Source: Candidatus Omnitrophota bacterium (GTDB taxonomy: Bacteria > Omnitrophota > Gorgyraeia > Aquiviventales > Aquiviventaceae). Taken from it: a stretch of 14,056 nucleotides of DNA. This document shows, piece by piece, positions 1 through 6,637 of the stretch (its first letter is position 1; each line of letters starts with the position of its first letter). The stretch spans positions 1-14,056 of the forward strand of contig JAGVGS010000184.1 of assembly GCA_020057015.1 (NCBI GenBank), written 5' to 3'. Position numbers and translations under genes: made by a program. The notes under the pieces are model-generated. The model saw only the letters and a program-made list of their open reading frames with translations, did no database searches and was not told the origin of the DNA.

Positions 1-2
1 AG

Positions 3-326
3 CTCATGGTGGCCACGCATGTGCGCGAGCGGGGCAAGCCGCCGAAAAAGCGCGAAGCGCTGAGCATCAGCCAGGCGGCCTTGCGCCGGATGGTGAGCTG
101 GCTGATCGAGGCCCGCGTGAGCGAGCGCATCCGCTTGGAGGGGGTGGACCCCCGGCGGGAAGACCTCATCCTGCCCACGGCCATCACGCTGCTGGCCTGG
201 ATGGAAGGCTGCCAGGTGAGCCGCCTGCGCTATGCAGAGGGTTCGCTGCGCGAGGGGCTGGTGGTGCAGCGCTTTTTGCGCCACCACGAGCGGTTCACCC
301 GGCGCATCGACGATATGCTACACTAG
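3..326 (+). CDS. ppx: Ppx/GppA-family phosphatase, C-terminal part (5' end outside window)
   Basis: The reading frame is open from the window edge, so only the last 107 residues are visible. They match the C-terminal helical part of the Ppx/GppA family, exopolyphosphatases or pppGpp phosphatases of the actin-like ATPase fold. Seen: a basic start, then an amphipathic helix (ISQAALRRMVSWLIEARVSE), then RREDLILPTAITLL and, near the end, EGSLREGLVV. In this family the R-x-D-x-I-x-P and LREG segments are characteristic. The catalytic N-terminal domains are not in view, so exopolyphosphatase cannot be separated from GppA or from a Ppx-HD protein. The stop lies 22 nt before the next gene, and phoU and a pyrophosphatase follow, which favours a polyphosphate role. 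Family is fairly sure; exact activity is inferred. Confidence 0.72.
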   Translation, partial: LMVATHVRERGKPPKKREALSISQAALRRMVSWLIEARVSERIRLEGVDPRREDLILPTAITLLAWMEGCQVSRLRYAEGSLREGLVVQRFLRHHERFTRRIDDMLH

Positions 327-348
327 GGGACGCTACAGGACGCCTGCC

Positions 349-1113
349 ATGACTCAGCACAACCAACCGCATCAGTATCCCGGTCGCCTCATGATCGTCG
401 AGGGGATCGACGGCTCGGGCAAGAGCACGCAGCTGCAATTACTGCAGCGCTGGCTCACCTCCCAAGGGCACACGGTCTTCTTTACCGAATGGAATTCTTC
501 CAAGCTGGTGAAGGAGACGACGAAGCTGGGCAAGAAGAGCCGCACCCTCACCCCCCTGACCTTTAGCCTCATCCATGCCACCGACTTTGCGGACCGGCTC
601 TTTTACAATATTATTCCGCCGCTGAAAGCCGGCATGATCGTGCTGGCCGACCGGTATATCTACACCGCCTTTGCGCGCGATGTGGCGCGCGGCTGCCACC
701 CGGATTGGGTGCGCAAGCTCTACGCCTTTGCGATCAAGCCGGACTTGGCCTTCTACTTCAAGGTGCCGGTGGACGTCTCGCTCGGCCGCATCCTCTCGGG
801 CCGCGCGAAGATCAAGTACTACGAGGCGGGGATGGATCTGAACATGAGCACCGACCCGGTGGAGAGCTTCAGCAAGTTCCAGGCCCGCATCCTGGAGGAA
901 TACGACCGCGTCGTCGAGCAGTACAAGCTCACCGTGATCGACGCGACGGCCGAAATCGATGAGCAGCAAGCAATCGTGCGGGAGGTGGCCACCCGCGCCT
1001 TGAGCGGCTATCAACCTCGGTGGAGAAATGGCAAAGCCCAAGTTCCTGGGGGAGGGGATTCCGTATCTCGAAGCGCCGTCCCTGAACCTCAAGGGCAAAC
1101 TGATCGTCATTGA
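349..1113 (+). CDS. tmk: Thymidylate kinase-like P-loop kinase (first of a tandem pair)
   Basis: A 254-residue protein of the dTMP kinase fold, which transfers phosphate from ATP to a nucleoside monophosphate in the cytoplasm. Seen: an intact Walker A (GIDGSGKST, residues 19-27, Lys25), the substrate-side motif DRY at 101-103 followed by IYTAFAR, and a lid-like stretch RAKIKYYEAGMD. Bacterial dTMP kinases usually have DRY followed by a Ser/Thr and Tyr-Gln segment; the YTAFAR variant and YExGMD segment are different, so the substrate may not be dTMP. I chose ATG 349 because AGGA (337-340) lies 8 nt upstream; the frame is open further upstream but overlaps ppx. The C-terminal 28 or so residues read through the start of the next gene (86 nt overlap) and do not look like a folded extension. 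Confidence 0.8.
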   Translation: MTQHNQPHQYPGRLMIVEGIDGSGKSTQLQLLQRWLTSQGHTVFFTEWNSSKLVKETTKLGKKSRTLTPLTFSLIHATDFADRLFYNIIPPLKAGMIVLADRYIYTAFARDVARGCHPDWVRKLYAFAIKPDLAFYFKVPVDVSLGRILSGRAKIKYYEAGMDLNMSTDPVESFSKFQARILEEYDRVVEQYKLTVIDATAEIDEQQAIVREVATRALSGYQPRWRNGKAQVPGGGDSVSRSAVPEPQGQTDRH

Positions 1114-1783
1114 AGGCACGGACGGGGCCGGGCGCAGCACCCAGATCGAACGGCTGCGCAACTGGCTCGAGATCCAGGGGCACGGCGTGGTGGAGACCGG
1201 CTGGACGCGCTCGGAGCTCATGTCCAGCCTCATCCAGCTGGCGAAAGAGGGCAATACCCTCACGCGCGATACGTTCAGTCTGCTCTACGCCACCGACTTC
1301 GCCGATCGGCTGGAGAACCAGATCATCCCGGCGTTGCGCTCGGGCTTCATCGTGCTGTCGGATCGCTACGTGTACACCGCCTTCGCGCGGCACATCGTGC
1401 GCGGCGGCAGCGCCGAGTGGATCCGCGGGGTCTTCGGCTTCGCGATGGTGCCGGACATCGTGCTGTATCTGAACACCGATGTGAACTCGCTCGTGCAGCG
1501 GGTGATCGGCTCCAAAGGGATGGATTATTGGGAGTCGGGCATGGACATGCACTTAGGGAACGACTTGTATGACAGCTTCACGGTCTACCAGGCCCGGCTG
1601 CTCGAGGCGTACGAGGCCATGGCCGAGGAGTTCAAGTTTGAGATGCTCGAGACCGCCGGGCGCAGCGTCGAGGCGATCCATGAGGAGTTGCGCGAGCGCA
1701 TCGAGCCGGTGGTGCGGCGGCCGCGCAAGGTAGATGTCTCGCTGCTCGATCCTAAGGCGCTGGACCTGAAGGCGAAAGGCTGA
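1028..1783 (+). CDS. Thymidylate kinase-like protein with altered Walker A (second of the tandem pair)
   Basis: A 251-residue paralogue of the preceding gene. Shared blocks include ATDFADRL, IIPxLxxGxIVLxDRYxYTAFAR, FAxxPD and YExGMD, so the pair probably arose by tandem duplication. Its P-loop reads GTDGAGRST (residues 30-38) with Arg36 where the phosphate-binding lysine should be. The DRY motif is kept (112-114), but the lid region has SKGMDYWESGMD in place of the first copy's RAKIKYYEAGMD, losing its Arg. Loss of the Walker A lysine normally cripples ATP use, so this may be a non-catalytic partner of the upstream kinase, perhaps in a heterodimer; that is inference. ATG 1028 is preceded by GGTGGAGA with unusually short spacing. 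Its stop shares one base with the phoU start (TGATG), implying translational coupling. Confidence 0.75.
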   Translation: MAKPKFLGEGIPYLEAPSLNLKGKLIVIEGTDGAGRSTQIERLRNWLEIQGHGVVETGWTRSELMSSLIQLAKEGNTLTRDTFSLLYATDFADRLENQIIPALRSGFIVLSDRYVYTAFARHIVRGGSAEWIRGVFGFAMVPDIVLYLNTDVNSLVQRVIGSKGMDYWESGMDMHLGNDLYDSFTVYQARLLEAYEAMAEEFKFEMLETAGRSVEAIHEELRERIEPVVRRPRKVDVSLLDPKALDLKAKG

Positions 1784-2442
1784 TGCAGCGGCACATCGAC
1801 GGGGAGCTGGCCCGCCTCAAAGAGGAATTAGTGCGCCTGGCCGGCCTGGCCGAGACCGCCATCGGGCAGTCGATCCAAGCGTTGGTGAGTCGGGACGCGG
1901 AGCTCGCGCGGCAAGTGATCGCCTCGGATGATCAGATCAACCAGCTCGAAATCGACGTCGATGACCTGTGCCTGCGCACCATGGCGCTCTATCAGCCCGA
2001 GGCGCGCGACTTGCGGATGCTCGCGATGGCGCTGAAGATCGTGAACGACCTGGAGCGCATGGGCGATCAGGCGGTCAACATCGCCGAGCGCACGCTGGAG
2101 CTCTTGAAGGAGCCGCTCTTGAAGCCGCTGATCGACATCCCCCGCATGGCGCAGCTCGCACAGCGCATGGTCAAGGACAGCCTCGATGCCTTCGTGCAGC
2201 AGGACGTGGCCCTAGCCCGCCGGGTTTGCCAGCAGGATGACGAGGTGGACCGCTATGATGATCAGATGTTTCGCGAGCTGCTGACGCACATGATGCAGGA
2301 TCCGCGCGCCATCACGCGGGCGGTGAATCTCATTCTCGTGAGCCGCCACATCGAGCGCATCGCCGACCATGCCACCAATGTGGCGGAGGATGTCATCTAC
2401 ATGGTCGAAGGTAAGACCATCAAGCACCACGCGTCATCGTAA
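1783..2442 (+). CDS. phoU: PhoU phosphate-signalling protein
   Basis: A 219-residue all-helical protein of normal PhoU length, made of two repeated three-helix bundles. Seen: the metal-site motif of each repeat, NDLERMGDQAVNIAE (Glu91 and Asp95) and SRHIERIADHATNVAEDV (Glu191 and Asp195). PhoU proteins damp phosphate uptake and Pho-regulon signalling by acting between the Pst transporter and the PhoR kinase, and also affect polyphosphate and persistence. No pst or phoBR genes are in this window. Here phoU sits directly behind two kinase-like genes and a Ppx-family gene, which suggests a role in phosphate or polyphosphate balance. The ATG overlaps the stop of the gene before it by one base, so it is probably translated by coupling. 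Confidence 0.93.
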   Translation: MQRHIDGELARLKEELVRLAGLAETAIGQSIQALVSRDAELARQVIASDDQINQLEIDVDDLCLRTMALYQPEARDLRMLAMALKIVNDLERMGDQAVNIAERTLELLKEPLLKPLIDIPRMAQLAQRMVKDSLDAFVQQDVALARRVCQQDDEVDRYDDQMFRELLTHMMQDPRAITRAVNLILVSRHIERIADHATNVAEDVIYMVEGKTIKHHASS

Positions 2443-2461
2443 CCCCTTGGGACATCTCTTG

Positions 2462-2490
2462 TTGACGTAAGTCGTCGCTCAGGCTAGCAT
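2462..2490 (+). promoter_or_regulatory. Candidate sigma70-type promoter for the DUF502-hppA pair
   Basis: TTGACG (2462-2467) and TAGCAT (2485-2490) are separated by 17 bases, matching the -35 consensus at 5 of 6 positions and the -10 at 4 of 6. The expected start is near G2497, only about 5 nt before ATG 2502. No purine-rich ribosome-binding site lies between, so the mRNA may be leaderless or nearly so. It lies in the 59-nt gap after phoU, the first gap in the block large enough for a promoter. Inferred from sequence alone. Confidence 0.45.
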
Positions 2491-2501
2491 TGTGGCGTCT
2501 C

Positions 2502-3122
2502 ATGGAACCCCAAGCTCCCCGTCTTTCCGTCCGCATCGGCCATGCGCTGCGCCGCTATTTTGTGGTGGGGCTGGCTACCTTGATGCCGGCGGTGGTGACC
2601 ATCGGCCTGGTCTTCTGGCTGGATGGCTGGCTGGGCGCGCAGTTTCACATCCAAATTCCCGGGTTGGGGCTGCTGGCGACGTTCGTCGTCACCATCCTGG
2701 TGGGTATTTTTACCGTGCATTTTTTTGGGCGGGTGGTGTTCAAGACACTCGAGGTGTGGCTGACCCGCCTACCGGTCATCCGCCGGATCTACCCAACCGT
2801 CAAGCAGTTCACTGATTTTCTCTTCGGCGAGCAAAAGGGGCCGGCGGCGTTTCGTCGGGTGGTGCTCGTGCAGTACCCGCGGCCCAACTGCTACGCGATC
2901 GCGTTCGTGACCAACGAGACACAGACCACCGTGTTGGGCCAACACGAGATGTTGCTGACGCTGCTGGTGCCCAATCCTCCTTCACCCTTGAGCGGGCCGG
3001 TGCTCTTTGTGCCTGCCAGCGAGGTGATCCCGCTGAATATGACGGTGGAGCAGGCTTTGAAGCTCATTATTTCCGGAGGCGTGGTCGGCGCGCCCCTGCA
3101 GATGGCAGAACCCGCAACGTGA
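2502..3122 (+). CDS. DUF502 family membrane protein
   Basis: A 206-residue protein of the DUF502 family, whose biochemical role is unknown to me. Seen: a basic N-terminus, a first membrane segment at about residues 20-40 (FVVGLATLMPAVVTIGLVFW), a second at about 55-78 (GLLATFVVTILVGIFTVHFF), then the family-typical soluble part with LPVIRRIYPTVKQ, FRRVVLVQYPR, VPNPPSPLSGPVLFVP and ISGGVV. The LPxxRxIYxxVKQ and PxPxSG segments are the strongest family marks. I chose ATG 2502; TTG 2490 in frame is less likely because it overlaps the candidate -10 element. There is no evident ribosome-binding site, consistent with a leaderless start. Its stop is 13 nt before hppA, so it is probably co-transcribed with it. 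The link to pyrophosphate metabolism is by position only. Confidence 0.85.
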   Translation: MEPQAPRLSVRIGHALRRYFVVGLATLMPAVVTIGLVFWLDGWLGAQFHIQIPGLGLLATFVVTILVGIFTVHFFGRVVFKTLEVWLTRLPVIRRIYPTVKQFTDFLFGEQKGPAAFRRVVLVQYPRPNCYAIAFVTNETQTTVLGQHEMLLTLLVPNPPSPLSGPVLFVPASEVIPLNMTVEQALKLIISGGVVGAPLQMAEPAT

Positions 3123-3135
3123 TGATGAGAGGCTG

Positions 3136-5418
3136 ATGGACCACATCTTCCAGGTGATGAGGGACCCCGCGTTTACCATCGGCGAGCGCTGGGCCCTGTG
3201 GGGGGTGCTGTTGACGGCGGTCTTCGGCCTGCTGTACGCGGTGTTTCTCGCCCGCCAGGTGCTGCGCTACGATCAGGGCACCGAGGCGATGAAGCGCATC
3301 AGCGACGCGATCCGCGTCGGATCCAACGCGTACTTGAGCCAGCAGTTGCGCACCCTCGTGCTGCTGATCCTGATCCTGACGGGCTTGCTCTATTTCACCG
3401 CCGGGGAGCAGTCCATCGCCATCGGCCGCGCGTGCGCGTTTCTCATGGGTTCGATCTTTTCCGCGTCCGTCGGCTTTATCGGTATGAACCTGGCGGTGCA
3501 GGGCAACGTGCGCGTGGCGGCGGCTTCGCGCACGAGCTTTGCCGAGGCGCTCAAGATCGCCTACCGCACCGGCACCGTGACCGGCATGCTTACCGATGGG
3601 CTGGGCCTGCTGGGCGGCACGCTCATTTTTATGATCTACGGCGAGCACGCCTACGAGGTGCTGCTGGGCTTTGGCTTTGGCGGTACGCTGATCGCCCTCT
3701 TCATGCGCGTGGGCGGGGGTATTTTTACCAAGGCCGCCGATGTCGGCGCGGATCTGGTGGGCAAGCTCGAGAAGGACATCCCCGAGGATGACCCGCGCAA
3801 CGCCGCGACGATCGCTGACAACGTGGGCGACAACGTGGGCGACTGCGCCGGAATGGCGGCGGATATTTTCGAGTCCTACGAGGTCACGATTGTCTCGGCC
3901 ATGATCCTCGGCTGGGCGTCGTTTGGGCACAAGGGGGTCATCTTCCCGCTGCTCGTGCGGGCGGTGGGGGTGATCAGCTCGATCATCGGCACGTATCTCG
4001 TGAAGACGACCGAAGAGGCCCGGGCCGCCATGAAAGCGATTCACTTAGGGTTCATGGTCTCGGCCCTAGTGTCTATCGTGGGCTTCTGCCTCATCGGCTT
4101 CTATTACTTGCGCTTTCCAGAGCAAGGCACGCTCGCCTCTTGGATTACGCTGGGGGTCGAGGGGCTCGACATGCGGCCGGTGTGGACGACCCTGATCGGG
4201 ATCGCGCTGGCCATGACCATCAACTACCTGACCGACTATTTCACCGCGCCTGAGAAGCCGCCGGTGCAGTTCGTGGCGCGCGCCACGCAGACCGGGCATG
4301 CCACCACCATCATCAACGGGTTCGCCGTGGGGTTGGAGAGCAGCGTGTGGGCGATTCTCGTGATCGCCGCGGCGATTTTCGGCTCCTACCTCGTGTACCA
4401 GGGCACCAACCCCACCTACATCGCTTACGGGGTGGCCATGTGCGGCATCGGCATGCTCACGTTGACGGGCAACAACATCTCCATGGACGTTTTCGGCCCG
4501 GTGGCGGATAACGCCAACGGCATCGGCGAGATGGCGCACCTGGACAAGAAGGCGCGCCAGACGCTGGCCGATCTCGACGCAGTGGGCAACACCACCAAGG
4601 CCATCACCAAGGGCATCGCCATCGGCTCGGCGGTGATCGCGGCGGTCTCGCTGTTCAATGCGTTCATTACCGATATTGCCAAGTTCACCGGCACCACGTA
4701 CGAGGCGGTCGCGGCACAGCTCTCCATCGCAGAGCCGATGGTGTTTATCGGCTTTCTGATCGGCGGGGCGATTCCGTTTCTCTTCAGCTCGATGACGATC
4801 CGCGCGGTGGGCCGCGCGGCGTTTCTGATCGTGCAAGAAGTCAGAGCACAGTTCAAGGACAAGGCCATCTGGGAAGGCACGAAGAAGCCCGACTACGCAC
4901 GTGTGGTGGCGATCTGCACCGCCGAGGCCCAGCGCGAGCTGATCGGGCCTGGGCTGTTGGCGGTGCTGACCCCGGTCATCGTGGGCATGATGCTGCACAA
5001 GGAAGCGCTCGGCGGTTTCTTGGCCGGCATCATCCTCTCGGGCCAGCTGTTGGCGGTGTTCATGTCCAATGCCGGCGGGGCGTGGGATAACGCCAAGAAG
5101 TTCATTGAGGATGGCCACTACGGCGGCAAGGGCTCGGATGCGCACAAGGCGGCGATTACCGGCGATACCTTGGGGGATCCGCTCAAGGACACGGCCGGGC
5201 CGGCGCTGAACCCGCTGATCAAGGTGATGAACCTAGTGAGCCTCTTGATTCTCCCGTTCGTGGTCCGGTATGAAGCAGGCAACCTGTTTATCTGGTTCAT
5301 CGTCGTGGCCAGCGTGGCCACGCTCAGCGTCGTGATCTACCGCAGCAAGCAGGAATCGCCGGAGATTCTGAAGTGGCAAGCGGCTATCGACAAGGCGTGG
5401 GCGACGCCCAAGCCCTAG
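3136..5418 (+). CDS. hppA: Membrane-bound pyrophosphatase, predicted K+-independent H+ pump
   Basis: A 760-residue integral membrane enzyme that hydrolyses pyrophosphate and pumps ions out of the cytoplasm. Seen: the hallmark substrate loop DVGADLVGK (202-210), DDPRN, DNVGDNVGD (228-236), and the last loop NAGGAWDNAKK (645-654) followed by TGDTLGDPLKDTAGPALNPL. Length and multiple membrane segments fit the family. At the known potassium-determining site the sequence is GNTTKAITKG: Lys488 and Thr491 stand where K+-dependent enzymes have alanines. This predicts a K+-independent enzyme, and since known Na+-pumping members are K+-dependent, the ion is most likely H+. A GAGAGG site (3127-3132) precedes the ATG at short spacing. 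Next to Ppx and PhoU homologues it fits an energy-saving phosphate economy in which biosynthetic pyrophosphate powers the membrane. Confidence 0.96.
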   Translation: MDHIFQVMRDPAFTIGERWALWGVLLTAVFGLLYAVFLARQVLRYDQGTEAMKRISDAIRVGSNAYLSQQLRTLVLLILILTGLLYFTAGEQSIAIGRACAFLMGSIFSASVGFIGMNLAVQGNVRVAAASRTSFAEALKIAYRTGTVTGMLTDGLGLLGGTLIFMIYGEHAYEVLLGFGFGGTLIALFMRVGGGIFTKAADVGADLVGKLEKDIPEDDPRNAATIADNVGDNVGDCAGMAADIFESYEVTIVSAMILGWASFGHKGVIFPLLVRAVGVISSIIGTYLVKTTEEARAAMKAIHLGFMVSALVSIVGFCLIGFYYLRFPEQGTLASWITLGVEGLDMRPVWTTLIGIALAMTINYLTDYFTAPEKPPVQFVARATQTGHATTIINGFAVGLESSVWAILVIAAAIFGSYLVYQGTNPTYIAYGVAMCGIGMLTLTGNNISMDVFGPVADNANGIGEMAHLDKKARQTLADLDAVGNTTKAITKGIAIGSAVIAAVSLFNAFITDIAKFTGTTYEAVAAQLSIAEPMVFIGFLIGGAIPFLFSSMTIRAVGRAAFLIVQEVRAQFKDKAIWEGTKKPDYARVVAICTAEAQRELIGPGLLAVLTPVIVGMMLHKEALGGFLAGIILSGQLLAVFMSNAGGAWDNAKKFIEDGHYGGKGSDAHKAAITGDTLGDPLKDTAGPALNPLIKVMNLVSLLILPFVVRYEAGNLFIWFIVVASVATLSVVIYRSKQESPEILKWQAAIDKAWATPKP

Positions 5419-5421
5419 TAA

Positions 5422-5492
5422 AATCGGTGACAGTCACTAATTATTTTGGTAGGTGAAATGCCCAGAAAGAAAATTAGTGACTGTCACCGATT
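5422..5492. repeat. REP-like inverted repeat (21-bp arms, 29-nt loop) over the livK start
   Basis: The arms at 5422-5442 and 5472-5492 are perfect inverted repeats of 21 bp. Each arm contains GGTGACAGTCACT or its complement, itself nearly palindromic (GTGAC-A-GTCAC), as in REP/REPIN elements. The loop 5443-5471 carries the ribosome-binding site and ATG of livK. The right arm is inside livK and encodes residues 6-11 of its signal peptide. A T-rich run (5491-5499) follows the stem, so the structure also resembles an intrinsic terminator for transcripts arriving from hppA. It is related to the palindrome at 6602-6634. Confidence 0.85.
5448..5455 (+). promoter_or_regulatory. livK ribosome-binding site inside the hairpin loop
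   Basis: GGTAGGTG followed by AA and ATG 5458. AGGTGA can pair with the 16S rRNA tail. It decides in favour of ATG 5458 over the in-frame TTG at 5446, which would leave the site inside the gene. Because both the site and the ATG are in the loop between the 21-bp arms, they may stay exposed when the stem forms. Confidence 0.55.
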
Positions 5493-6600
5493 GTTTTTTC
5501 TCTTGCTGCTGCTGGTGGGAGGGTGCGGGCCATCGGAGCCGGTCGTCAAGATCGGGTTCGTGGCTCCGCTGACCGGCGACCAAGCGCCTCAGGGTGAGGA
5601 TATGCTCCACGGGGCGCAGTTGGCGATGGAGCATGCGCAGGCCGAGGGCGCGGCGGTGCCAGGGTATCGCCTGGAGCTCTTGGCGCTGGATGACCAGCGC
5701 AATCCCACCCAGGCCGTCGCCGCGGCCAAGCGGCTGGTGGCAGACCGCGACGTCGTGGCGGTCGTGGGCCATCTGAATTCCTCCTGCACCATGCCGGCCT
5801 CGGCGATCTACCATGAGGCGGGCTTGCTTCACGTGAACCCCGTGTCCTCCAATCCGCAGCTTTCACGCCAGGGCTTCAAGAACTTCTTCCGCGCCTGCGC
5901 GACCGATGATCTGCAGGGCCCGGCGGCAGCGGTGTTCGCGCAGCAGGCGCTGCGCGCGCAGCGGGTCTTCCTCCTCGATGACATGACCACGTACGGCCGG
6001 GGCCTGGCCGATGAGTTTGAGAAGAAATGGCGGGCCTTAGGTGGCGACGTGTTGGGCCATGAGGGCGTCACGCAGGGCGACAAGGATTTTGCGCCGCTGT
6101 TGACCAAGCTTAAGCCGTTGAGCCCGGACCTGATTTTTTTCGCCGGCATGTTTCCTGAGGGCGCCTTACTCATCAAACAGAAGGCCGAGGTGGGCCTGCC
6201 CGGCTTTTTTATGGGGGGTGATGGACTCTTCGATCCGGCCCTCATCAATTTGGCGACCCCGCAAGCTGCCGAGAGGGTCTACGTGACGAACATTGGTACG
6301 GACATCAGGCAGTTGCCCTCAGCGCAAGCCTTCGTGCAAGCCTACGAGGCGCGGTTTGGCCCCATCGGCGCCTACTCGGCATATGCGTACGAGGCGACGC
6401 GCATTGCGGTTTGGGCGCTGCGCACCGCCGGGGTGAAGGATCGCGCCGCGGTGCTGGCCGCGATGCAGCAGTTTAAGGACTTTCCCGGCCTGTTCGGCCT
6501 GCAAAATTTCGACGCGCGGGGCGATTCGCTCATCCGCGACATCGGCATTTTCACCGTGAAAGACGGGGCGTTCCAATTCGTCACAGCCTCTTCCCACTGA
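5458..6600 (+). CDS. livK: Branched-chain amino acid ABC transporter, substrate-binding lipoprotein
   Basis: A 380-residue periplasmic-binding protein of the LivJ/LivK type, tethered as a lipoprotein and delivering ligand to the LivHM permease. Seen: basic n-region (RKK), hydrophobic core LFFLLLLLVGG and lipobox VGGC with Cys23 as the lipidation site. The mature part opens with VKIGFVAPLTGDQAPQGED, typical of this family. The ligand-site segment GHLNSSCTMPAS (from 104) and PVSSNPQL (about 128-135) resemble the hydroxyl-rich site of LivJ/LivK, favouring aliphatic amino acids over urea or short amides. The first codons derive from the right arm of a REP-like repeat. It heads the operon; livH starts 37 nt after its stop, across a second palindrome. 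Ligand identity is inferred. Confidence 0.88.
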   Translation: MPRKKISDCHRLFFLLLLLVGGCGPSEPVVKIGFVAPLTGDQAPQGEDMLHGAQLAMEHAQAEGAAVPGYRLELLALDDQRNPTQAVAAAKRLVADRDVVAVVGHLNSSCTMPASAIYHEAGLLHVNPVSSNPQLSRQGFKNFFRACATDDLQGPAAAVFAQQALRAQRVFLLDDMTTYGRGLADEFEKKWRALGGDVLGHEGVTQGDKDFAPLLTKLKPLSPDLIFFAGMFPEGALLIKQKAEVGLPGFFMGGDGLFDPALINLATPQAAERVYVTNIGTDIRQLPSAQAFVQAYEARFGPIGAYSAYAYEATRIAVWALRTAGVKDRAAVLAAMQQFKDFPGLFGLQNFDARGDSLIRDIGIFTVKDGAFQFVTASSH

Positions 6601-6601
6601 A

Positions 6602-6634
6602 GAAGTGTCAGGCACTTCAAGTGCCTGACACTTC
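6602..6634. repeat. Perfect 33-nt REP-like palindrome between livK and livH
   Basis: The arms 6602-6617 and 6619-6634 are exact inverted repeats around C6618. Each arm has internal symmetry (AAGTG-TCAGG-CACTT). It starts one base after the livK stop and ends three bases before the livH ATG, occupying the place where a ribosome-binding site would be. The arm core AGTGTCAGGCACT resembles GGTGACAGTCACT of the element at 5422-5492. There is no T-run after it, so a terminator is less likely than an mRNA-stabilising or translation-tuning hairpin. Confidence 0.88.
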
Positions 6635-6637
6635 CTG

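Noticed and set aside
349..1783. Possible PPK2-type polyphosphate kinases, given the neighbourhood.
   Set aside because: PPK2 has a different Walker A (with DAAGKGG) and a DRSWYNR-type Walker B; these proteins have the DRY motif and layout of thymidylate kinases.
3817..3843. Tandem 12-nt direct repeat encoding DNVGDNVGD in hppA.
   Set aside because: This repeat is a conserved catalytic motif of all membrane pyrophosphatases, not a mobile or unstable repeat.
3067..5145. Long open frames on the minus strand opposite DUF502 and hppA (for example 3067-4044 and 4066-5145).
   Set aside because: They are opposite a strongly conserved pyrophosphatase, are His/Arg/Asp-rich with no recognisable motif, and are explained by GC-rich codon bias on the plus strand.
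5419..5424. TAAAAT as a -10 element for a separate livK promoter.
   Set aside because: No acceptable -35 sequence lies 16-19 bases upstream, and the hexamer overlaps the repeat arm.
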